64,000 nucleotides of DNA from Cyrtodaria siliqua (GCA_037043455.1 JAWPHD010001124.1:248001-312000), one strand, 5' to 3'. Numbered from the stretch's first letter, positions 1 to 13,005 are shown. The notes: a model not told the origin generated them from the letters alone. Numbers and translations: made by a program.

Positions 1-2
1 AA

Positions 3-103
3 GATAGGGAATTCCAACCCGAGGTATAAGTGTTTTTATCGGAACCGAGGCTCTACCGAGCTTCCGATTAAAACACTTATACCGAGAGTTGGAATTCCCT
101 ATC
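3..103. repeat. Foldback (inverted repeat) element
   Basis: Two arms of about 42 bases (3-44 and 62-103) are near-perfect reverse complements, separated by a 17-base loop. Each arm starts with GATAGGGAATTCCAA. There is no coding content. It resembles a short foldback MITE, and the window edge hides any flanking target duplication. Confidence 0.85.
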
Positions 104-240
104 TGAATCGAATACCCATGATAGATTATTTTTCTTGCATATCAGAGACATGTTGTGTGTCGACGCCGCCAGCTAATAACGTTTTACATGTTTTCCTGCG
201 TACCGGGTGTTGGCGCGCGTGAATTTTATCTCGACCCTAG

Positions 241-455
241 GGTGAGATGGAACTATCTAGCCCCGGTAAAATGACGGATATCCTTGTCCGGTTTGCAAGA
301 AATCATACCGGACAAGGATATCCGTCATTTTACCGGGGCTAGATATTTCCATCTCACCAGATGATATTTGAGATGGAAATATCTAGCCCCGGTAAAATGA
401 AGGATATCCTTGTCCGGTATGCAAGAAACCTTTTTCTTGCCTACCGGACAAGGTG
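241..455. repeat. Foldback element with an extra third arm
   Basis: Arms 241-292 and 307-358 are reverse complements; both carry the GAGATGG-ATCTAGCCCCGG block. A third arm in the same orientation as the first follows at 369-419. It forms a second local hairpin (about 409-453) with a short reverse copy of CTTGTCCGGTA. This looks like a MITE that partly duplicated, or two adjacent copies with one truncated. Confidence 0.85.
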
Positions 456-1009
456 TTTTAATAATTCATATTTTCATTTAAAATTTTAACTGGCGTCGTT
501 TAACAAATATCGCTCGCGATTTATAAAATTTAATCTGCATTGATTAGACTAAAACCTTGTTGATAAACTTAATAAAATTCCAGTGATTTCGAGTTTTTAG
601 TATTCGTGTTATTTTCAAAAATCCTGGGTGACCGATTATAAAATTTGAGCATCTTGTGCACTTTCAGGTTAGTAAAACTCGTACAATTATACATACATAC
701 ATACATACATATGATGAGCTCAAACACAATTCGTTTACTACAGCTTTAAGTGTTTGTATTCCCCACCACCAAATGGTGAGAGTGTATATAGCGTTAGCCA
801 TGTGCGTCTGTCCTTCCGTACCTACGTACAGCTTTCCGTCCGTCCCGAAAAAGCTTGTGTGTCTATCTCCTCCCACACTTTTCAACCGATTGCTTCGAAA
901 GAGAATACGTTAACATTTCTATTGTGTATTTTTACACTGATTGTTTTCAGTCGGGGTATCCGTGTAACATGGACACATTTCTAGTCTTTTTGTCGTTGTT
1001 GTTGACGAT
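456..1009. other. AT-rich stretch with no recognised gene
   Basis: Apart from a short (ACAT)n microsatellite at about 690-711, no structure is recognised. Open frames here are short and overlap on both strands, as expected by chance. Confidence 0.5.
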
Positions 1010-1090
1010 TTACTGATAATTTAATTTACATGCATTCATTTTCATAATACACCCTCCGGTAACACGTATTATTAGGTTTAAACTATTAAC

Positions 1091-1128
1091 GCACGCACGC
1101 ACGCACACACACACGCACACACACACAT
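1091..1128. repeat. (GCAC)n/(AC)n microsatellite
   Basis: GCAC repeats grade into AC repeats over about 38 bases. The paralogous position in copy B lacks the run, so it expanded after the duplication or was lost there. Confidence 0.85.
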
Positions 1129-1740
1129 AAACCATGAAAATGTCAGCAACAGTCATTAAACGATGATAAATTTCATTTGCTTCAACGAGTATGTGAACTA
1201 CGTTTGAATTCCCCTTTGAATGGATGAGAAAGGTATAAACGCCTTCTATTTGCTCTTGTCTCATAGACAACCACCTCCGGAAGACGTTATATGATGATCA
1301 ATTAACAAATACAAATTGAACGCAGATGTTATTTAATAGACCAGATAATCCGAACTCAGACGTGAATCCAATCCACCAGAAAATCATGCACGTTCTATAT
1401 ATGATTTGTGTGTAATATAAAACTGCTTCTCTGAATAAAAATGTCATTGACCAGTCTGGATTTTTGATATATATATCGAATAATTACACACCATCCCATC
1501 CAAATGGCTTTGTTTATTGAGAGACATATTTCTTTAATATGAGTATTGGCTTCATAAACGATACCGCATTTTTAGTTTCAAATAACATCAATAAAATAAC
1601 AAAAACTAACACCAAATCTAATTGTATGACCAGCTATTAAAATAAGACATCGTTTTAATAAACAAGATAGAAACGGTGCTCGTGCAGCTCCTTTTTATAT
1701 TGGTTCAATCAATCCAGAAGTCATTAAACAATCAATTAAG

Positions 1741-2005
1741 ATTCTGTTGAGTCTTTATAGCTTTCGTCAATATAAGGCAGTTTCAAAATATCGTAAGCAT
1801 CACAGTTCTGTGTATCATTATGATCATGCATCCCGCCATGACCGTTCACTGACCGTTCCAAGGCGGTAGCCCTATTCTCAACCATTTTATGTTTGTGATG
1901 TTTTAAGTTGTTCTTTGTTTCTGTGTGTGTTTGTGGTTGACTGTCGTCCTTGAATGATACTTTTCCTGTTCGAGTTTTATATCTATATTTAGTGGAATAA
2001 AGAAA
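1741..2005 (+). repeat. Orphan 3' tail of the GIPMGTNC reverse transcriptase family
   Basis: On the plus strand it contains the conserved run of this family's tail: a CACTGACCGTTCCAAGGCGGTAGCC block, an ACCATTTTATGTTTGTGATG block, GGTTGACTGTCGTCCTTGAA and a CCTGTTCGA-TTTTATATCTATA end. The same blocks lie in reverse at 14155-14330, 21890-22080 and 35860-36060. No coding part remains attached. Confidence 0.6.
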
Positions 2006-2929
2006 CATTTAGTCTTCATGTTAAGCGTCTAAAATATACATTTGTTGTATGCATTAAGATTGCATGTACTCGTACTTGTTTTAAACGTGTGTTTTTTATG
2101 TTGTGTGCTGGCTGCCCTTCTTGATCGACATTTAACGTCAGATTAAACATATACATAAACCATTTAGGCAAGTATCATAACATACATTGTACATGTATGT
2201 AACAGTTTTATGCAATGGTGTTACATATAATATATTTCATAACAGCAACTACTGAAAGGGGGACTTTCGTTGGAAGCAATAAACAGGCACAAATAGAAAA
2301 GTAGCAGACTCCGTTATGCAGCAATAATTATATTGGTATCTATGTTAATACATGTTAGTCAACATAAAAGTAGACTCAGTTGTGATTTTAAAGGGTTATA
2401 CACAGCAGCTTCTTTGACCTTTCACCGGTTCATGAGAAAAAAAAAGAATTTGGAGTCACGAACAAAGCATACATATTTTGTGTTTAAATATTGATTTATA
2501 GAAGTATATATCCGGATAAACACATCTTAGAATACGAATAATAGTTTTGGTTTTAAGAAGAAAATGCAGTGTATATCATTTAGTGCACAAGTTTTAAGTG
2601 TGACGGTCAACAAACATGGCGTTTTCAAACTAGTCATATTATTTCAACACAGACCATAACATTATTTTTTTAAGAATAAAGGAGATAACTGAACAACATC
2701 CTAGTAATCACATAAACAATGTTATATATCAGGAGATTTTAGAATGGCTGACAGCCGCCGTAAATTGTTTGATGCTCGTTTTCCTTCGTGTTTCTTTTAA
2801 GGTGTTCTGTCAAATGTTGACGGATTTACCTTAGACAGAGATATATGTACTATCAGAGATATATGTACTATGAATGCCCTTGCTCTCCCACACCGCACCT
2901 TTAAAAAAGAGTACGAGAGTGGACGTTTG

Positions 2930-3055
2930 GAAACGGCCGAACACGATAAATACGAAGTATTGCAGTCTCGGTTTGATTGAGACTGTTCATGAACGGTAGT
3001 GAAATATGCTTTCACGCCCGCTAGCTCCGGCTTGAGCAGAACTCAGTATTCATAA
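2930..3055 (-). repeat. Degraded copy of a 215-bp repeat (family M2)
   Basis: It contains the CTCGGTTTGATTGAGACTGTTCATGA core and the following GCT-CCGGCTTGAGC block. These also occur at 8935-9160 and 52232-52450 (plus strand) and 23705-23905 (minus strand). It is diverged and partial, and weaker M2-like traces occur at 2250-2470. Confidence 0.45.
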
Positions 3056-5200
3056 AATCAATAGTACAGAATTGTAACCATCCCAAAGATGGCATGCATA
3101 TATACAAAATGTATTTTTGAAACCAGTAGACAAATAAATCATTCGATAAATATAACAACTTTGAATATCACCTCGTTATCTCCAATAATTGATAAAATCT
3201 GTTGTGATCTTGTACATTCGTATTATGGTCTAAATCAAAGGGCTTGAACAAAATTATAATTGACAGAGAGTGGTTTTGAGAGGATAACACCTGTCTCTCC
3301 ACTAGTTATATATTATAACTATGCAAGACGTTTAATGTAATCCCAGCAATTACCTGAGTATGCCTAAATGGAAATAGGATCATTTTACAAGAGTGCTCAT
3401 ATATTATTGAAATTATTAAACGAGTCTGAAAATATGATATGATGTAAAGCCTTGCCAAGCATCTTATCATATTTACAAACGAGTATCATATGACGTTTGC
3501 CAAAGATGTTTAATATATTTATTCAAAATAAATTGCACGAATATGACATTTAGTCCCAGAAGTCATTTGATCTTATAAAACAAGCTATATCGTTTTTGTT
3601 TTCGATTCTGAGATATTTATTTAAACCAGTAATACATTTGAATCATCGTTCTAGCCGATAAAGAACTATCCAGACACTGATATTTGCCATGCCAATGCCC
3701 AGATTATGATACATCCTGAGCACTTCGACATTTATAAATGTAATATCTACGAGTGAAACTACACCTGGTTCGTATTTGTATTAGGTCTAGCCACACGATA
3801 ATAGACCAACAATTGCTGTGCGTATATAAGAATGTTTGCGTTAAAGCTACACAGTCCCTATAAACAAATTGCCTTTTAAAAAAAACAAAGAGTGCGTATC
3901 TTAAGGTAATGTTACTGGGCTGGGCTTATATGCAGTAATTATGAAAATTAGTCGTGATGTCGCTTCACCAGGAATACGACTATATAAAGCAAACGTTTTG
4001 TACTGGCAAATGGTCAGTCACAGTAAAATCGCTTGGATGAAAACATCCAATAAACATAAGCAATTACCTTCAAATACACAACACTTAAAGACATAGATTT
4101 GAACAAAAATCAAACATTGTATTGTAATGTGTGGGACATACACACAAACAAACGAACATATAAAACTTTTACCTTATATTTAAAATTATTATCCGTATAT
4201 ATCCAAGGATCATATTTAATAAAACATATTCCTTGAATGCTGCTTTTCCTGTTCGATTTTTATATCTATATTAAACAAGTATTGATATGAAAGAAAAAGA
4301 TTTTCGTGTTTGATGGATTATTGAAATGTCAAAATTATAGTTCATAGTACGTGAAACTCGTTTGTATTAATTCAATAGTCGTGTGATATGTAATAGGAAA
4401 TGAATTAGATTTATAAAATGACTAAACGTATGTTAGTACACGTATATCATGTTTGAGTCATTTTTTCAGTTACTGTGCATGATTGTATTGCCTTGCATTA
4501 GTCGAAGTAATCGAATCGATCGACGCTTGTGTATTAATATAATCATATACAGTAGCGAAGTGTTTATATACCGCGCTGCAGTCAGTTCTTGACTTCACAT
4601 TTAACAGACCGATAACCGAATTAGCCACTCACAAATCGTGTCAGTCAAGTCAGGTATGGACCTTAAACATGAAACCACACACGGACACTCTATACTGCAA
4701 ACCACAGATTCAATGCCTATGTGTTGTATTGATGTCATTACACTATTAAATAGGGATTGTTTAGCTTTAAGGAAGAACGAACGAACAACTTACATAATAC
4801 ATGTAAGATAGAAGGTGTAAATTCTAAATTGAATCCAAACAACATACTATGGATTAAAGGCGTCATTGTTGTTCAACAAGTATAAATGAAGATTAAACTT
4901 GTTATACTGAAACTGGATAAATCCTTGTTAAAACGTATGTCGGCCGTTGCACCAACATTGTAACTTAATAAATAGTTAACTGTACATTGTTATCATACAT
5001 CATGTTTTAAAATTTGTTTTTATCCAGTTAATTAAAAAACTGCACAGAATATACAATCAGTCAATGCCAGTTTATTTAGGGCTTAAAACGGTTGATCAAA
5101 TAAACCGTGAACTTTTGATAGTATACCACATTTATTTGTTTTACTTAAATTACCAAACTACCAATCTTATAATAATTATCTTATTTTTTGCATATTTATA

Positions 5201-5434
5201 AAAGTGTGTGATGGAAACACGTGTTACACAATCACTTACGTTGATTATGTTTCTACATAAATTAAATTACCGCCTGTACGACGTCATCATATTAAACTGA
5301 CAACAAACACAGTTATATAAACTGTCCAACCAAGCGCATCATTAAAAAATGTCTTCTGTCAATTGATATAAAATTTAACAAATCAAGATCAACTGTAGAC
5401 TGTTTTAAAATGCGAAACGTACACCTTTTTACAG
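5201..5434. other. Intergenic AT-rich sequence
   Basis: No repeat, RNA or coding feature is recognised. Confidence 0.4.
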
Positions 5435-5770
5435 GACAAATCAAAAATAAATAAAAACAATGGTCCTTTAGACATCACAACACCCAATCGCAATGGAACC
5501 GTGGATCCTCACTGTACCACAAAGAGCACTTTAAATATACAAAGAAAACAGGTGAAGACAGGGTTACCGACTTGGAACTAGCTGTAGGCAATATGGCCCA
5601 CTGGTTAGCTTCATAGCTTAAATTGAGTTTTGATGTACTCATCCTCTTATTATCCTGTCTTCCGCGCTCAAATTGTCAAGACAGTGTAAATAAAAGTACA
5701 TCCCATCAAAAGGAAATCTCTAACAACAAAGTCCACATTAGAGAATTTAGAGAAACGATACATGTTTTTT
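5435..5770 (-). repeat. Retroelement 3' tail, subfamily B
   Basis: This reverse-strand copy shares CGCAATGG, GTGAAGACAGGGTTACCGAC, TTGGAAC and CCATCAAAAGGAA blocks with 38690-39015 (minus) and 30440-30720 and 59990-60295 (plus). The order of blocks parallels the 3' tail of the GIPMGTNC RT family, so it is probably a related subfamily's non-coding end. No reading frame is preserved. Confidence 0.6.
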
Positions 5771-5814
5771 AAAGATAGATAATAAAACATAATTAGAAAA
5801 AAACTCAGAATTGT

Positions 5815-6060
5815 ACTGAACAAACACAGCAACAATATAGGGTACGACCAGGGAACCCGAGGGACGAAAGTTCATGCACCAACTTCCAGTTTCAGAGTTT
5901 TAGAAGGCGCATGCATGGAGTACCATGAGGTTGTCCGGTCATCGCACAAGAGAAAATTGAAGAGGTGTGACAGGCTGTAGAGAGGTCAATCACCAAACAT
6001 GAAGTGCGCTGTAATACTAAAAGGTCGACAATGTTATCGATAAGAGATAAAAGTTACATA
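5815..6060 (-). pseudogene. Decayed fragment of the GIPMGTNC reverse transcriptase family
   Basis: GTTGTCCGGTCATCGCACAA and the following CACCAAACATGAAGTGCG correspond to 36390-36480, the C-terminal coding part and start of the tail in the best copy. No open frame survives. This is an old, 5'-truncated remnant. Confidence 0.5.
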
Positions 6061-6784
6061 CTTCTACTCTAAATGTTGTTTTCAACAAGAAAAGTCTGCG
6101 CAACGTTTAATCCAACCTCGTATAATTGAAACTCTGGGGCCTCACAGAAATCTGATTATCCAACGGGCAATTCCATATCAAAAGCGTGATTTCATTACAT
6201 TATTTGTTACTATGGTCATTAAACATGAAAGTGACAGGCTATTAAAGCGTTTAATTTAACAAAATGCCGTCAGTTTGGTGTAAATTCGACTAGCATTAAT
6301 GAGTTTCACATGCTATAGAGGCATAAGTGAACGTCTTGTTACAACCTTTACGTCTCACACCACAATTAATTTTCCATAGGGTCCGATTGTAATGTTTTTG
6401 TTCGTGGCATAGAGATAAACAAATTTTACAACATGTATTTATGCTTAAATTCTTCATTGATCCAGTTACTGCAATTTAAAACACATTTAACAAATATTTA
6501 CCATGTTTACCAGACTGAACATTTTTTAATTTCATACCTATCAAAATTTAGACAAAAATACAACCCCATGGTGATTAGACCCATGATGTGCAAAATGAGG
6601 CAGAATTAGCTAGAAATCTTATATCAACATGCATTTTTCTGTGATCTCTTCCTAAAATGCTAAGATTTAGAACCCGGTAAAGATAAATCAATGTATCCTG
6701 TAAAATGTAGAAAAGCGAACTTTTTTTTTATCTACCTCCTTCATCTGTTGGGCAAGAGTATTCAAGGGAGATAATAGTGGTGTG
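6061..6784. other. Unique-looking AT-rich sequence
   Basis: Nothing recognised on either strand beyond short chance open frames. Confidence 0.4.
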
Positions 6785-7145
6785 AGTCCTTAAGGCTTTG
6801 CGTGGTCCACTTTACGTGCACCTATCTTCACTCTTGGCCTATTGTCAACCAAATAAAACGGGACGGTGTAAATAAAGAATCCAATCATGACTATATCCTC
6901 TAACAAACTAGTCAGCATTAAAATAAAGAATATAACACAAACATGATCATGTAAAATCTGATAATATGAATTTGAAAAAGAAATCGTAGAAAGTGACAAT
7001 GGAAAAACTCCATTACTTGGCAGAAGCCAGGGCAACAAGAGAATACATTTCTAAGAGCACGATAAATGAAGATGATTGAAAACAAACGTCGAACCTAACC
7101 ATCCCTTTCAGGTAGACTTCATCATAGGGTCATACAATTTATTTT
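6785..7145 (-). pseudogene. 3' end of a GIPMGTNC-family reverse transcriptase copy
   Basis: The block matches 36085-36400: AAACGGGACGGTGTAAATAA, the CTCTAACAAAC block, CTTGGCAGAAGCCAG and the TTCATCATAGGGTC region occur in the same order. An 82-residue reverse-strand frame (6790-7038) covers the hydrophobic C-terminal stretch of that family but is shorter and diverged. It is a truncated relic. Confidence 0.6.
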
Positions 7146-8737
7146 AGCATACGCTGTTTTTATCTTAGGAAAGCGCAAGACATATTTATTAACATTGGTG
7201 TGAGCCTGGTCACAATCATATGAACTTCGCAGCGTTACGATAAAACGATGCAACAGTATACAATGGTTCAGGCATTGTATATAGGAGTGTAAACATGAAA
7301 TATATTGATATCAACCGGTAGCTTGGATACTTACGTAGTTTATTGTATAGACTCCGGTGAAATAGAATGAAACAAAAGCAAGTCGATGGGAGCCGTCACA
7401 CAAAATAGCAACATGTTCGATACCTCAATGATACCTCAATTCATGACCTTGACATTGATGGTAAGTACAGTTATATGAAGTAATGTGATTATAGAGATAT
7501 GTATTTGACATATGTAGACACGTTTAAACTGAGTGTGTTGAATGTTAATAACAGCCATTAATAGCGAAAATCCAGAACAGCAATCTTAGTCCATAAGCTA
7601 CTTTCATCTTATTTATAAATGAATTGTGAACAACCTATCATAGAACATCATGTACAAGTATAAATGGTATTTTTAGACAATTTATTTATTAATTTCATTT
7701 TCATACATTCTCTGTAATGATACACATTACAGTAACACGTATGAGGATGCTTAACGTATTAACTTTCAATACATTGTTAAATGACTGTGTTAAAATCAAA
7801 TTGTAACTTATAATCTAGCAATATGAAAAAAAACGTTAAATACGGCATATACCTGTCTCTGAAATAAATTTGATTATAGAGATATGTATATTCATCTATG
7901 TACACGCTTCCAAGGGATCCCCTTTTCAGTATTTATGTAAATGGCAGCGACAGTCATTAAACGATAATGACTGTTTACTTGTTCCAATGTGTATGTGAAC
8001 AACGTTTAGGTGCCTGTTTCAATTGATGAAACTGGTATTAAATCAGTATGGCTCTTGTCTCGGCGTAGACAACCAACTACGAAATACGTTTTTCGATAAT
8101 CAATTAACAAATACAAGGCAGATGTAATTTACCAGACCAGTTATTCCGAAACAGCACATAACTCAACGTGAATTCAATTCACAGCAAATCAAGCACATAC
8201 TGTTTATGATCTGTGTGTGATATACGTCTGTACTACTGTTTGTCTGGAAACAGATGCCATTGACCTTTCTGAATATATGTGTATATCCGTTCCTGACAAT
8301 AAACACATCCAGAGGACTTTGTTTATTGTGAAAATAATATTTAAAATAGGAATTGAATTTCCAAATCGTACCTGAAGACTATTATCAATACTAGTTTTAT
8401 GACTACAGTTCACATCCGAAGTTAAGTGAAATTTAATGTTATTTTAACTTTACGCTGTATAAAACATGATAGAAACGGTGGTGCTCGTATAGCTCGTGTT
8501 CATATTGTTTCAATCAATGTGAGAATATAATTAAAAAAGTCATTTAACAATCACTTCAAATACTGTCTAATCCTAATTCTATTCGATAATATAAGGCAAT
8601 ACGAACATTGTAGGAATCACAGTTCAGAGTATCATACACCCCGCCATGACCAAAACGTATTAAGTGCGGAATAAAAAAAAAGTGGGAAAAATGGTCCTTT
8701 AAAAAAAAAAGCGATCAAACGCAATAGGCCCGTAGGT

Positions 8738-9345
8738 CCGCACTGCACATATTACGTGGTCCGAGTATTACCATTAATACCCCCATCCAACCCCTACTCC
8801 AAGAAACGAAAACGGGGTTGGCTGGGGTATGAAATAAAACTTTAAAAGTTTGTATATTGTAAAATTAAAAACATTTAATAGGTAATTTTGAACAGGTTAT
8901 CGCATTTTTTCAGTAGAAAATGTTTTACAGAAACATCAGTAGTGTTATTATTTACTGGTCATTTGGGATCATCAAGTCGTATCTGTGTGGCTTTAAAGTA
9001 GAATATCGCTTAAGCCGGTGCTAGGAGACCTGAGAGGTGTTGCACTGTACATTACCTCTCATGAACAGACTCAATCAAACCGAGTTTGCTACTTGTATCT
9101 CTTGTTTGTGTTTGTTGCTTCCAGTGGATCCCCTTTTCAGTATTTATTGACCTTAGAGCTGTGTGGCGGCCGTAAAAAGTCGCCCCTCCTATAAATCAGT
9201 AGTTTTATTATTTACTGGTCCTTTTGGGATCATCTCTTTTTCAGTATTTATTTACACGTGTTTTATTGTCGCAATATCCGAAAAACCTGCTGATATAAGC
9301 TTTTCCATCGCTTAATGGAATTAAGGCGGGACCACGCAATGACAA
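8738..9345 (+). mobile_element. Dispersed repeat M3, split by an inserted M2 repeat
   Basis: 8738-8934 and 9257-9345 together match, in reverse, the uninterrupted copy at 19690-19965. Shared marks are ATTACGTGGTCCGAGTATTA, GGGGTTGGCTGGGGTATGAA, TTTTATTGTCG and the TTCCATCGCTTAATGGAA palindrome. The material between is family M2. M3 also holds an imperfect hairpin around the CCAACCCC/GGGGTTGG pair. No coding capacity. Confidence 0.7.
8935..9256 (+). mobile_element. Family M2 insertion, nested in M3
   Basis: 8935-9160 is a full-looking copy: AGTGTTATTATTTACTGG start, TGGCTTTAAAGTAGAAT core, an ACCTCTCATGAACAGACTC hairpin and a GGATCCCCTTTTCAGTATTT end. A second, internally deleted copy (about 9196-9256) keeps only the two ends. 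Full copies recur at 52232-52450 (+) and 23705-23905 (-). The ends are partly inverted relative to each other, consistent with a MITE. Confidence 0.65.
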
Positions 9346-10519
9346 ATCGAAATAAATTAGCATAATTATTTAAACTGTCAATGAAAAGGTCAACACTTAA
9401 CACAACAAGTGGTAAAAAGATGGTTACCGACGATGGTACATCAAACAATACACTCAGATAGTGGCGAAGCGCACAGGAAATGTAGCATATAAGGGCAGTG
9501 TTACCACCCCTTAGAACGGTTAGTAGTCTGGATGACCTACTGATTAGCTTATATCGTTTGTTTATGTTATTGGGTTTCATAATATGGAATCATAGTCTCA
9601 CTAGATTTATAAATAAAGCTTAACTATAGAGATACTCTAACGAAACCTGCTTCGACAGTTTGCTAGAAAACACTTGTTTTCGATTAATGAAGTCCTTAAC
9701 ATTGTTAGAAAAAAACTAATAAAATCGGAGATATAAACCTCATTTGTAACACGAGATACATCCCCATCTAAATGTGGATCGCTAACGGTGTCAAGATAAC
9801 ATTGATCTCTCTTATAACATAGATTAATATGTACGTATTACTAACCATTTGAAATCAAGAGATGAAGATAGAAAAGTATCTGAACGTTTTGCTTTTATCG
9901 ATGACCATGTGAGCAAAGAACGGATTATAAATAGTGTATGTCATGTATATGCATTTATTAACGCATCGCAAATGTCTCCCGCTGTCACGGGCGAAGCATA
10001 CATAAGTGATTTCATAACTGCATAAATCTAACCAATCTCTTTCTGTCTTTTTACCCATGTGACTATCCCATATTTCCATATTGTCCTCAAAACAATGAAT
10101 TTTGTACTATGTCATTAGATGTGGCGTCCAAAAATCCATATTCCGTATTTGTACTATGAGACGATAACTCTAACAGTAAAAATCAACGAGTCATTTATGA
10201 TTTACCTCACGACTTTATTTCAGTTGAAACTGAATTGAAACAGTACTGTTTTGAAACTTCGCCTCGTCCAAATATAGATCTGTCTGCTGGGTACTCGTCT
10301 TATATAATTCAGTATTGTACTCAACACTGTTAAATAATCTCATATTATGTTTAAATATTGGGTTCTGGATAAATATATCCAAATACAAATTCCAGATATA
10401 TATTTTAACATTTTAATATACAAATGATAATGATGTTTTGTTTTTAAGAAAATTATGCCTTATTTATCATTCATTCTGTGTAAATTGTAAGTAATATATA
10501 TCATGTCTATTGTAAGCAT
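9346..10519. other. Mostly unrecognised sequence with one RT fragment
   Basis: A reverse-strand 105-residue open frame (9263-9580) overlaps repeat M3 and has no recognisable motif. At 9740-9830 the ACATCCCCATCTAA block and CTCTCTTATAACATAGAT match the reverse-strand RT copy at 36840-36905, a small orphan fragment. The remainder shows nothing clear. Confidence 0.45.
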
Positions 10520-10865
10520 TTAGAGTCTGGAATTTGAATTGAGGTTTTACGGCGCACCAAACAAAAACTTTATGTGTCGACACCAGGAATGAACATTCCA
10601 GGCTCACTCTCCATTTACATCTAGATAAAGACATGCAGAATGGTCCTATAACCTTTTCATCCTCAGCAGAGTTGCTGCAAATTCGCTTGTTATCACTCCA
10701 TATTTCGCTGGAGAAACGATCATTGTGTTTTGCCACCACTATATGTAGCAACTGAAACAGGGATCACGATGAAGACCTTTTATGAACATGAAAATAATGT
10801 CTCGTGGTCTGCCTGGAAAGCAGGGTTCCTATTCTTGCCCTGAAAATACACGGGGCTCTAGTTTA
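10520..10865 (+). repeat. Dispersed repeat M5
   Basis: It matches 58440-58835 in the same orientation: AATTGAGGTTTTACGGCGCAC, CCAGGCTCA-TCCAT, GCAGAGTTGCTGCAAATTC, CGCTGGAG and GATGAAGACCTTT recur in order. There is no terminal structure or coding frame that I can identify, so its class is unknown. Confidence 0.65.
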
Positions 10866-11039
10866 GTGTTAGTAAATTAATACACATTATAGTGTAGATA
10901 GTAATTTAATTTTAAAATAGAACATGCTAATGTCAATTTAGTAATTAATAGTAAACGAGCTTTACTATATACGTATACTGTATATATAAACAAGTACTCC
11001 AGGTTTAAGTGTGACCCTGTATTTAAATCGCTTTCTTCT

Positions 11040-11680
11040 GTGTAGGCGTGTCTTTATTTGTAACTTCATGTTCACAAGCTCATGGCTAAATCGGATATTT
11101 AAGAGAAGAACTTTAAAGCAGGACATCATTTACTTTATAGACATCGAGCGGTACATCGTATGTGTATATATGGGGTTATGATTTACAAAAAAACAAAGTT
11201 TGCCACGTGACTCGAACACACGACCTTCTAATGTATAGTCCAACTTACTTACCACTGAGTTATGACTTCTTGAGAACATATTGTATATTTAGTAATATAC
11301 ATATTATGATGCAAAATAACTTAACATGTTTAAACAAACCTCAATATGTATCAGAATATACTCCATGATCTCGTACATGTAAATAACAATACGTGGTGTA
11401 ATACTGTTTATTATCAATTTAACTAACATTCCGTCCCAAAACATTAATTTTTATCTGACATTTTTTAATGTATGATGAGTTTGCACACGTGTGTGTACAA
11501 TAGTTATTCCGTAATGACTATTTATAGTGAGACATGCTACTACATACCAACATGAATGCGTGGCGTACTGGTAAAACCTTCAGGTTAAAATAAAACTGCA
11601 AGGTCCCTTGTTCAAATCCCGTTCCGGACAACTCTTTGTTTATGAAATATATTCGGAAGCCGTATATTATCGATGTTACC
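11040..11680. repeat. Composite repeat with two divergent tRNA-like heads, copy 1
   Basis: The left half reads as a tRNA-like head on the minus strand (about 11196-11275): A-box-like TAACTCAGTGGTAAG, B-box-like TGTTCGAGTCA. Its tail runs left to the GTAGGCGTGTCTTTATTTGT end. The right half reads as a tRNA-like head on the plus strand (about 11555-11630): A box GTGGCGTACTGGT, B box TTGTTCAAATCCC. It is followed by a GAAGCCGTATATTATCGAT tail. The same arrangement recurs at 32198-32822. Both heads look too degenerate to be working tRNA genes. Confidence 0.65.
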
Positions 11681-12607
11681 TGTACGAAGGCTAAATAAAA
11701 TGAGATATTTTACGTATCGATTTCTGATTTTAAAATATACAGACTTTTTGACCGTTCGTCGAATTGAAACTACTTCACCCGTGACTTATTCATATCATAT
11801 CCAAATCTTAGTATCAGTTTAATATAGCGTCTAAAGTTTTAAGGAATAAAGAAATGAAATAAATAAAGTATGAAAAGACTAGGCATCACTTAAAGAAGGA
11901 TATATATCAAGAGAATGGTGAATGACTGACAGTTGCAAATTCAAAGCATGCTCGTTTGTCTACTTGTTTCTTGTAAGTGGTCCAGTCAAAGGTTTACGAC
12001 GGTTTTCCGTCAAAAAGCGATATATTTATCGTTAATACCCTGGTTTTTTCTTCCCAAAACAACGCCAAAAAGGTATGTTTGAAGCCAGTAGACAATTAGG
12101 CTTCTAGGAATAAATAATATGATAAATATAACAAAGTTAAATATTATCACGTTAGCTCCAATAATTGATAAAAGAAAATGCCATGATCGTGTAAATTTTT
12201 ATCTAAATCAAACGTCTTGAACACAAATATAATTGACAGAGAGTGGTTGTTTTGAGAGGATAGCAATGATTACTGAACTATACTCAGTTGCAAAAGAAAG
12301 TGGACATTGAATTTTATTTAGATTTAATTGTATAAAGTTGTTTTATAATTAAATTGACAAATTCCAAAATGAATATGCCATGTTTGGTACCCATATGTTT
12401 ATCATTCCATTGCCAATATCATGTTGTCATTTGTTTTTCAATAGGTCTCTTGATAATGAGGATAGAGTATAAAGCAACATTTTCGAAGTGTCCTGTTTCT
12501 TTTGCAACTGAGTATAGTTATATATTACAACTATTCCGGTCGTTTAACGTAATCACACCAATTATACTATGGCGAAATTGAAATAGGATCTCACATGAGT
12601 GCTTATA

Positions 12608-13005
12608 TACTGAAGTGAAGGAAATGCAACACGGGAATTTCCTGTACAACATGCTGCTGTTATGGGAAAGGTACACGGCTACGTAATAGTTTTCCTTTGG
12701 GGACTAAAACAACATATAACACAGCAAATAGTATTCCTTCAAAGTTTCATAATTGACAGAGTACGCGTTTGGCTCAAGCATGTGAGCAAACTTGGAATTT
12801 CGACTTTGATTAAATTTCTTGTTACAAAGTGTACTGTGATTAAAACGTCAACACAATAAAGTTTGAGTCCTTTCTCCAGCTAACTGCAACTTTCGTTTTA
12901 CAAAACATCTTTTGATTTTCTTTGGAATATTATGTGGAATGAAGTGTGCAGTATAAATATTGCGGAAATTACCGAGTTGCGTTTCTTTTTCGCTTCAGTA
13001 TGTAT
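12608..13005 (+). mobile_element. TA-inserting MITE (family T1), copy 1
   Basis: Terminal inverted repeats TACTGAAG-GAA and the reverse CTTCAGTA bound about 400 bp without coding capacity. Copy A of the segmental duplication gives the empty site at about 3391-3415, where the flanking bases run straight on. The flank is TA on the left and TG (mutated TA) on the right. The internal GGCTCAAGCATGTGAGCAAACTT block is shared with the copies at 24292-24768 and 29589-29970. Termini and TA target suggest a non-autonomous Tc1/mariner-like element. Confidence 0.75.

Larger units (their letters stand above)
1010..5200. repeat. Old segmental duplication, copy A (pairs with 7660-16700)
   Basis: Stretches through this block match, in the same order and orientation, stretches of 7660-16700. 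Examples are 1140-1500 with 7945-8300, 1660-1855 with 8465-8655, 2690-2810 with 11890-11990, 3110-3280 with 12070-12265, 3290-3560 with 12510-12600 plus 13010-13170, 3660-3810 with 13960-14110, and 4770-5180 with 15925-16700. Divergence is substantial and indels are many. Copy B is longer mainly because of later insertions. No protein-coding gene is seen here. Confidence 0.75.

Noticed and set aside
9263..9580. 105-residue reverse-strand frame
   Set aside because: Overlaps the repeat M3; no motif, no supporting context.
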